NCBI GenBank assembly: GCA_010093705.1
Contig: MU006112.1
Span: 248,001-312,000 of the forward strand
Source of the DNA: Patellaria atrata CBS 101060
Lineage: Eukaryota; Ascomycota; Dothideomycetes; Patellariales; Patellariaceae
Direction: 5' to 3'
Length of the DNA stretch: 64,000 nucleotides
Shown here: positions 57,901-64,000 of the stretch, in pieces
How the letters are laid out: every line of letters begins with the position of its first letter
Position numbering within the stretch: the first letter of the stretch is position 1
Made by a program: the position numbers and the translations under genes
Notes under the pieces: model-generated
What the model was told of the DNA's origin: nothing
The model's database searches: none
Seen by the model: only the letters and a program-made list of their open reading frames with translations

Positions 57901-60900
57901 CGCCAGAAGCTTGACTTGGTCTACGAGCAGCAAAATCCTCGAGTCTTCCTAATTCATCCATACTCGGTCCATTAGTTCCAGGTGTCGATGCTGGCGTACC
58001 ATCCAGATTGTTCAGATCTCCAGTCAGAGCCGGTCCCGGAGGGCCAGGTTTTGGAAATTCATCCAGGACGTTAGAAGATACATTCAACGTTTCCAGTCTC
58101 CGACAATACCATATATCGGGAGGTAAGGATTTGAGATTGTTCTCTCGAACGTCAAGATATCTCAACTCCACTAGGCGACCAACCTCCGCGGGAAGACTAC
58201 TAAGAGAGTTGCGTACTATACTAAGGTGCTCCAGTCTAATAAGCCGTCCAGCATGCGGTGACAATTGTGTAAAATGGTTTTTATCCAAAATCAATTTAGT
58301 AACTCCCGTCATCTTGTGGAAAAGATCGTCCGGAAGCTGTACGAGCTTGGCCGATGCCAGATTAAGGAAAGAGAGAGTTGGAACAGGGCTAGTGAGTCCG
58401 AACCGAGTGACAGGATTGTGGTCTAAAGAAAGTAGACGAATCTTTGAAAAGGAGCCCTCGAACTGAGAGATAGAGTTATGTCCAATCATGAGTGACTCTA
58501 ATTTCGGAAGCTGAGACATGACATCGATGTTATCGATTGCGTTGAAACGGACATCTATTTCTCTCAGCTTCTCCAACTTACTAAGAGAAGCAGGGAATGA
58601 TCCCGTCAGTTTGTTGTTCGTAGCCCAGAGCCTCTCCAGACTTTTCAGACTTCCGATCGTGGGTAGGCTGCTTATAGAGTTGAAACTAATATCTAATTCT
58701 ACAAGTCCAGGAAGGTCGCCTAAGAAGTCGGGAAACTCTTGCAGTGAGTTTGACGATAAGACTAAACGTCTCAAATTCCTGTATTGGCCGAAGTAACTCG
58801 GAAGCCTATTCAGTCTATTATTCGCCAAATGCAAGCTAACCAGACTGTTGAGCTTCTGCAATTCAGCGTGTTCGAGTTGCTCAAGTCTGTTATTCGAGAT
58901 ATCCAGAACAGTCACCCGAGATGCTAGACTAAAGCTAGCAGGTAACCTCCACGCGTCATTACTGGTGTACTTTATTTCTCGAAGGTTTGTACACGCCTGG
59001 ATAAAGTCCTTCGGAACATCGAGGGCTAGATTCCGAGACAAGTTCAATGAAATAATTTCCGTTGCTTTTTGGTAAAGAATTATCGGAATTGTCACGAGAT
59101 TCCGCCCTTGTAGATCAATGTGACTGAATTTTTGCATCTTATTGAAGCCGGGATCCCGCTCAAGACTGGAATATCCGGTCAATTTTGCGGGCAGAAAGGT
59201 GAATCGGCAAAGGTAACTGTTGTCTTCTCGTCCGACATCTTCAATACGATCAGCTTCCGTGTATCCAGCTTGTTCTAACAGCCGTTTCTGAATCACTAGC
59301 GGCCTTTCCTGGGGTTCAAGTTGGCGTGACGTGTCATGCTTTCGCATCACGATATGGTAATTGTCTAGTTCATCCTGCAATAGAGTTTTCTTGCCAAGTG
59401 TCTGGATGATCTCAGCTACCGTGGTGTTCAATCCAACGGAAAGAGTTGCAAAGGTTGAATCAGCCCGAAACACGCGAACACAATAGGGAGGCCCTGTGTT
59501 TGCTTCCTTCATAACTCCGCTACTCTCGTCTAGCTCTCGCATGCGGTTGAGATTATCTTGCCCAGCTCTTTTCACCGCCCAAGAATCAGGTGCATCCCAT
59601 GCCGCCGTTGCAGGGTCCCTTTTCTCAGCTTCATTAGCTTGTTCTTCAGTACTGGGCCAGCCATCAAATATTTCTTTTGTAGGAGGCGTCATGGGGGGCT
59701 GCTGTGTGTTAATGATACCTTCCATTCGAGACAGATCGGTGTCTAGTCTCCACAGTGAGTCGTGGCCCACTGTATTTGCAATCGCTTCGTTGGGGTCTTT
59801 CCTTGCAGGTGGTTCGACATGTCCATGCTTGGAGGTTTTGGACGAGAAATGAATTCTGCCATGTTCGCGCTTTGAGGATTCCTTTGCGCCGGGTCCGTTA
59901 CCACGATAACCCCCGTTACTATCGATTCCGTCCCGCTCTTTTCTCTTCCCGTGGCGTTGACCTGCATCCGGAGCTTTGAGGCCTTTGCCAGATTTCACTG
60001 ACGGAGCAAGGGAGCCGGTTGACGATGGGAGCTCCTTCAGTGATTCATTTGGGGTACGCTCTTTATCCTTCGCCCGGCTTCGAATTTTATCGAAAATTGA
60101 CCTTTTTCCATGCTCCGGCGCAATGGGGGACCTTTGCGTTACGGTATTCCGGCTCATTGCGCTGTTCAAACTCGGAGTTGGACTGGATGATCGTGGCAGG
60201 AGCGTGGACTTACTGCTCATAGCAGAGCTCAATGAGGAGGGGAAATGCGGTTTGGTGCCATAGGAGGAATCCTCTCTTGATACAACAGGTCTACCTTGTG
60301 CACCTTGACCGTGGTCAACGCCTTTATTATCGTCCTTACTCCGATTGTGTCGATGACCAGGTAGATGAAGTTTGTGGTGATGCGAAGTCTTGGAAGATTT
60401 AATTGAATTATGGTCAGAAGCATAGCCATAGCGAGGACTATCATTTTGGGGTGGTTCCTGCATGCAGAGAATTAGAAGATGTCGGGAGAGCATACTTCCT
60501 AGGCATCGACGACTGAGACATGAATGTTGTTCGTTGCACGCGGAAAGCGCGTATCATCGAGCAGGTACACCCCTCAAACGATTGGAAAATCACACTTACC
60601 TTGTCTTGATACTCCCACGGGGTCACCTCGCTGGATGGTAGAGGGGTTCGTGGCCTTGATGAGGTGGGAGATGCCGGCCTGCTATCAATGTTGCTACTAC
60701 CTAGCGTGTTGTTCAACGAATTATTTCTATTCCGAATCCGCTGCGATGAGTTCTCGGAGGTAGAGTACATGGCGTTTGGGGGCAGGCTAGTATCAGAGTT
60801 CTGACGAGAATCAGAGCCAGGGTAATCCTCACCAAAGAAGCCTTGCAGTTTCTTGTGGAAATTCCGCCCTATGCTCGACTTCGAACCAGAACTACTGACT

Positions 60901-61717
60901 GTTGTCGCGCTCGCAACAGATGGCCGTCTATTGTCACCAGCGAATCCATTCTCATCAGTCTTAGCTGTGCCCGGACGGAAACCAGGAGACAATTGGCCCA
61001 CATCTTCCGACGAGTCGTTATAAAAGCTGCCGATACTGCCGAAAACGCTGGTCGGCATTACAGAGGTTCCGTTACCAGTAGCCCAAGGAGGTGTTGGAGA
61101 CGTTGCCGTAGGAGGGTGACGCGAGATTGATGGTACTTTTGCTCCAGAGGTTTCGAGAACAGCCAAATCTTTGCGATAATTCCCAAAACCCGCAGTCTCC
61201 CAAGGAGCAATAACACTGGGCTTCGTATTGGGAAAAGGAACGGCCCTGTTAGGGGTAGTCGATCCTGGAGATATCTCGCTGTCTTTGTCGAGCCTGTCTC
61301 ACGCCATTAGCCACCATTTAATTCGAAAAGGAAACACCGAGTCGCGCCACAAAATTCAGAAAGGGTGATCTTGCGCCAAATAACATCATCTACACTGCTC
61401 TGGAGGGTGTGTTCCTGGTCTCCACAGTTCCGCACAGGTATCTACACTGCGCGATTTGACCGCGATATGCGGCTACCCGATCCAAGGCGCAACCTCGCAG
61501 CATTCGGTAGACTGATAAAGCACCTTCTTTGTTGTGAACGCGCATAGCGACCAAGTGCCAAAAGAAATTGTTTCACATACTGTTTTTCTTTACTCGTCCT
61601 GACTTTTACGGGAGGCCGGATGCGTCCTGCGATCGAAGCCCTCACAGTCTCACCCGACCTCCAGCTCTCAGAACTCTCACTAGATCCATGACGACCGAAA
61701 TTCTCCTTCCTCGTCAT
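54910..61717 (-). CDS. Adenylate cyclase (fungal multidomain, Cyr1/Uac1/Mac1 type)
   Basis: Makes cAMP from ATP for PKA signalling. Four exons (61581-61717, 60600-61293, 55136-60457, 54910-55074) sum to 2106 codons. The order is: disordered N-terminus (about 1-600), Ras-association domain (from about 600, PYCVRVFRADSTFATLSVG), about 20 leucine-rich repeats (700-1230), PP2C-like domain (about 1260-1540), class III cyclase domain with VSLVFTDIKNSTILWETYP, GGYEVKTEGDAFMVAF and RMDYFGPMVNRASRISS, then the C-terminal CAP-binding-type region (PFSEGMLAHACPMADVFK). Asp in FTDIKNS is the metal ligand. The first exon (MTRKENFGRHGSSESSE) is inferred from a GTATGT donor and a 286-bp intron whose phases fit. 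It is the weakest part of the model. Confidence 0.94.
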
Positions 61718-63000
61718 TATCGCCTAGCTATCTCCCTATACTGTATGCTCCGCGAGATGGGTTCCAAAGGGGGGGAGGGGCGGCCCGTCGAGGGTACGGC
61801 CGGGCGGGCGATTGACGACTCGGTTGAGGGAGCGTCAGAGAAGCGTTCGCCGCACAATAATCGGAGTAAACATCGGCCTGGTGGTAGGTCGCAAGATGGT
61901 TACGTATAGTATAACGAAAGAGATCTTGAATTCTTGTGGTTGGGGTCGAAGGTTGTTCGGCCTGTGCCAGCAGGGCTCTAGTGGTTCCAGTCGCTTTCAG
62001 TTCAGATGTGCCGGGAGGTGGTGCTGGCAGGTTTAGGTCAAGGACAAGGCTAGCCGAAACGAGACAGCTCGTGATCGTCTTTCCTCTTCTGTCTGCGCGA
62101 TGTTGGTTGTTGGAGTACTGTATTAGAAATCCGCTATACTGTACAATTCAAAAGATGTTGGAGTATAAGGGATGGGCAATAATGCTATCGCTGGGATTAG
62201 TGAATCGCTGGGATGTTCTGCGGTTATTCAGCGTGAGTAGTTCTATGTAGTGGGAGATGAATCAAAAGCAGTTCAAAGCCTACGATCACGAGTTCTAGGC
62301 CCAAGTCTATGGTGCCCCCGTATCTTTATTATCCTCCATGTCACCACTTTTGTCCGCCTTCTTGGCCATGATTACTTTCGCCACAAACCACTTCAGTCTG
62401 AACATCAATCCATCATCTCAAATACCTTATGGGTTTGGGATAAAATGGGATTCGGTATCTTCTTATAGACAGTTACTGATTTTAGCTACTGTTATCCCGA
62501 GAAATCTCTCCACATGTTTTGTCTCAGTTTTATCCTCTGGCTTCAGAGTATAAAACAGTTTTCTATGTAAGATTGAGAGTAAGGTACTGTTTCCTTCAGC
62601 GCTCCTTTTCTCCGGTTCAGATTTACTTGGAATATATTTCATCATGAAAGCCGAGGATAATGGAATTTCGTACATTGACAAGAGTTGTTGCATCAAACAT
62701 AATCCGCGCTGTAAACCAAATATATGACTCGAAAAACTCAGAACCAGTCATCCAGATTTAGTCTCCTAGTTACACCAGATCGCGGCACCTACAGTACTGA
62801 TAATACATGTTCAAGGAACCTTGAGGGCATGTATGCATTCACATCAACGGGAGACGTGCAGGTCACTGCAGTGAGAGGAGCAGTCACGTCGCGGGGTGTA
62901 TTCTTGAGGCCAATAGATGTTTCCAGGGCCGGATCGGAAAGTAGAGCTACTATAATGACGAGGGGGATGAGAGAATGCCTTTTGTTAATGTTATTCGGAC
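61718..63000. other. Divergent region upstream of adenylate cyclase
   Basis: About 1.28 kb between the cyclase start and a helicase fragment. It should hold the cyclase promoter. I looked for N-terminal RecQ helicase motifs (ATP-binding GKS and DEAH-like sequences) on the plus strand and found none. A minus-strand stretch (62789-63007) with a hydrophobic N-terminal part lacks an ATG start. Confidence 0.4.
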
Positions 63001-64000
63001 GTGTCACTTTTATCTGAAAAGAGTATTAAGGTTGCCGCTGATATATGTCATGCTTTTAGGGTCGACGAAGGTGGCCTATTCCGCACGACAATTTACCGTC
63101 CAAACCTGCGGCTTGTTGCAGAATCCACTCAGAATAAACAAGCGAAATATGAGAAGATCTTCGCCTTCTTAAGGAGAGATCCCGACGCCACGATCATTTA
63201 TGTCACCCTTCAAGAACAAGCTGAATCACTTGCGGGTGATCTTGTTCAAAATGGGTTCAAGGCCGAACCATTTCATACAGGGCTGCAGACCAATATCAAG
63301 ACGCAACTCCAAGAAGAGTTCATGCGGCGAGATGATCTCGTTGTCGTAGCAACCATCGCCTTTGGCATGAGCATTGATAAAGCAGATATCCGCAATATTG
63401 TTCATCTTGATCTTCCATATAGCTTAGAAGGCTACAGTCAGGAGATAGGGAGAACTGGACGTGATGGGAAACTGAGTCAGTGTCTCTTCTACCTCTACCA
63501 GGAAGATTTCTATATCAAGGAGAACTTTGCGAGGGGCGACCTACCGTCTAGAACATCAGTCTATAATATCTTATCTAGCATTTTCAGTTCGCAAAATATA
63601 AATCGGAAGGTTGGCGAAACTATAGACTTTAGTCATTACCAGCAGTCACAAGAGTTGGATATCCGGGTAAGCAATTTTCTCCGCTTTTGTGCTCATAATC
63701 TTGCTCAGTCGCCTCTAATTATGTTCAAGTCTCTTCTTTAACGAGCTTGCTTCGATGAATTTCAGCTGACTCAACCAGCCTAATACACTGAGTATTTTAA
63801 ACACCCAGTTAGAGCTTCATTGCGGACTCATTCGCGCTACGACAGCCACATTCTCCTCCTATTCATACATCAAAAAGCCTGCATATTACGATTTCTCGAG
63901 AAGTGAAAACTCCGCAGCGATGGGAGCTATCAACACCTATTCTGTCGCTAAGATCAAATGGTGTCACATTGACGTTGAGCACACGGCTAGACTTCGTGGA
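63001..64000 (+). pseudogene. RecQ-family ATP-dependent DNA helicase fragment lacking its N-terminal half, running off the window
   Basis: Open sequence from about 63001 to 63666 continues after an intron (63667-63778, GTAAGC donor, AACCAG acceptor) to the window end. It starts at EKSIKVAADICHAF, just where helicase motif III ends, and shows IIYVTLQEQAESLAGDL (motif IV), VVVATIAFGMSIDKADIRNI (motif V), SLEGYSQEIGRTGRDG (motif VI) and the C-terminal region (LELHCGLIRATT, WCHIDV). No ATG and no motifs I-III lie in the 1.3 kb upstream, so it seems 5'-truncated. Related RecQ genes are often multicopy and near telomeres in fungi. A missed distant exon is possible but unlikely given its length. Confidence 0.7.

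Noticed and set aside
62724-63017. 97-codon plus-strand frame just before the RecQ fragment as its missing N-terminus
   Set aside because: It is in a different frame, has no helicase motifs and no sensible splice to the fragment.
1-64000. Transposons, LTR or other virus-like elements, CRISPR arrays
   Set aside because: No integrase, reverse transcriptase, transposase or capsid-like motif, no long terminal or inverted repeats, and no regularly spaced identical repeats were seen.

Overview
The window is nuclear DNA of a filamentous ascomycete (Pezizomycotina). The reasons are many short introns of about 45-75 bp with GTANGT donors and CTAAC/CTGAC-like branch points, a dispersed single 5S rRNA gene, a multidomain fungal adenylate cyclase, a fungal-type Wee1, and family content typical of filamentous fungi. 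A leotiomycete relative is my best guess from protein flavour, but that is inference. No virus-like element, intact transposon, CRISPR array or tRNA gene was recognised.

Left part (1-10.5 kb): the start of a gene that leaves the window on the left, a lineage-specific protein with a possible myristoylation signal, then a divergent pair. The pair is mitochondrial GatB/Pet112 (minus strand), whose third intron carries a complete 5S rRNA gene, and methionyl-tRNA synthetase (plus strand), which has two micro-exons. A microsatellite-rich gap and a secreted ferritin-like Rds1-type protein follow. Middle-left part (10.5-30.6 kb): a small secreted, probably GPI-anchored protein, a decayed F-box-like pseudogene, Vac7 (PI(3,5)P2 control at the vacuole), the mitotic inhibitor kinase Wee1, an epoxide hydrolase and an MFS sugar transporter.

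Central housekeeping block (31.8-42.9 kb): NEDD8/Rub1, Elongin A, THO complex subunit 7, tubulin cofactor A, MCM4 and MSH2, tightly packed and mostly in divergent or convergent pairs. MCM4 and MSH2 share a very similar GC-rich promoter element that looks like an MBF/MCB site, which fits S-phase co-expression of a replication helicase subunit and a mismatch-repair protein. Between the sugar transporter and NEDD8 lies a diverged tandem repeat with a unit of about 206-235 bp.

Right part (43-64 kb): an FAD monooxygenase fused to a polytopic membrane domain and a GT1 glycosyltransferase lie in the same orientation and may be a small accessory or secondary-metabolism pair. Then come the polyadenylation factor Mpe1, an ornithine decarboxylase antizyme that needs +1 programmed frameshifting at a canonical TCC-TGA site, the adenylate cyclase (RA, leucine-rich repeats, PP2C-like, cyclase) in four exons, and a RecQ-family helicase fragment without its N-terminal half that runs off the right edge.

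Multi-exon models were assembled by hand. Exon lengths sum to whole codons and junctions restore conserved family sequence, but no transcript data were available.
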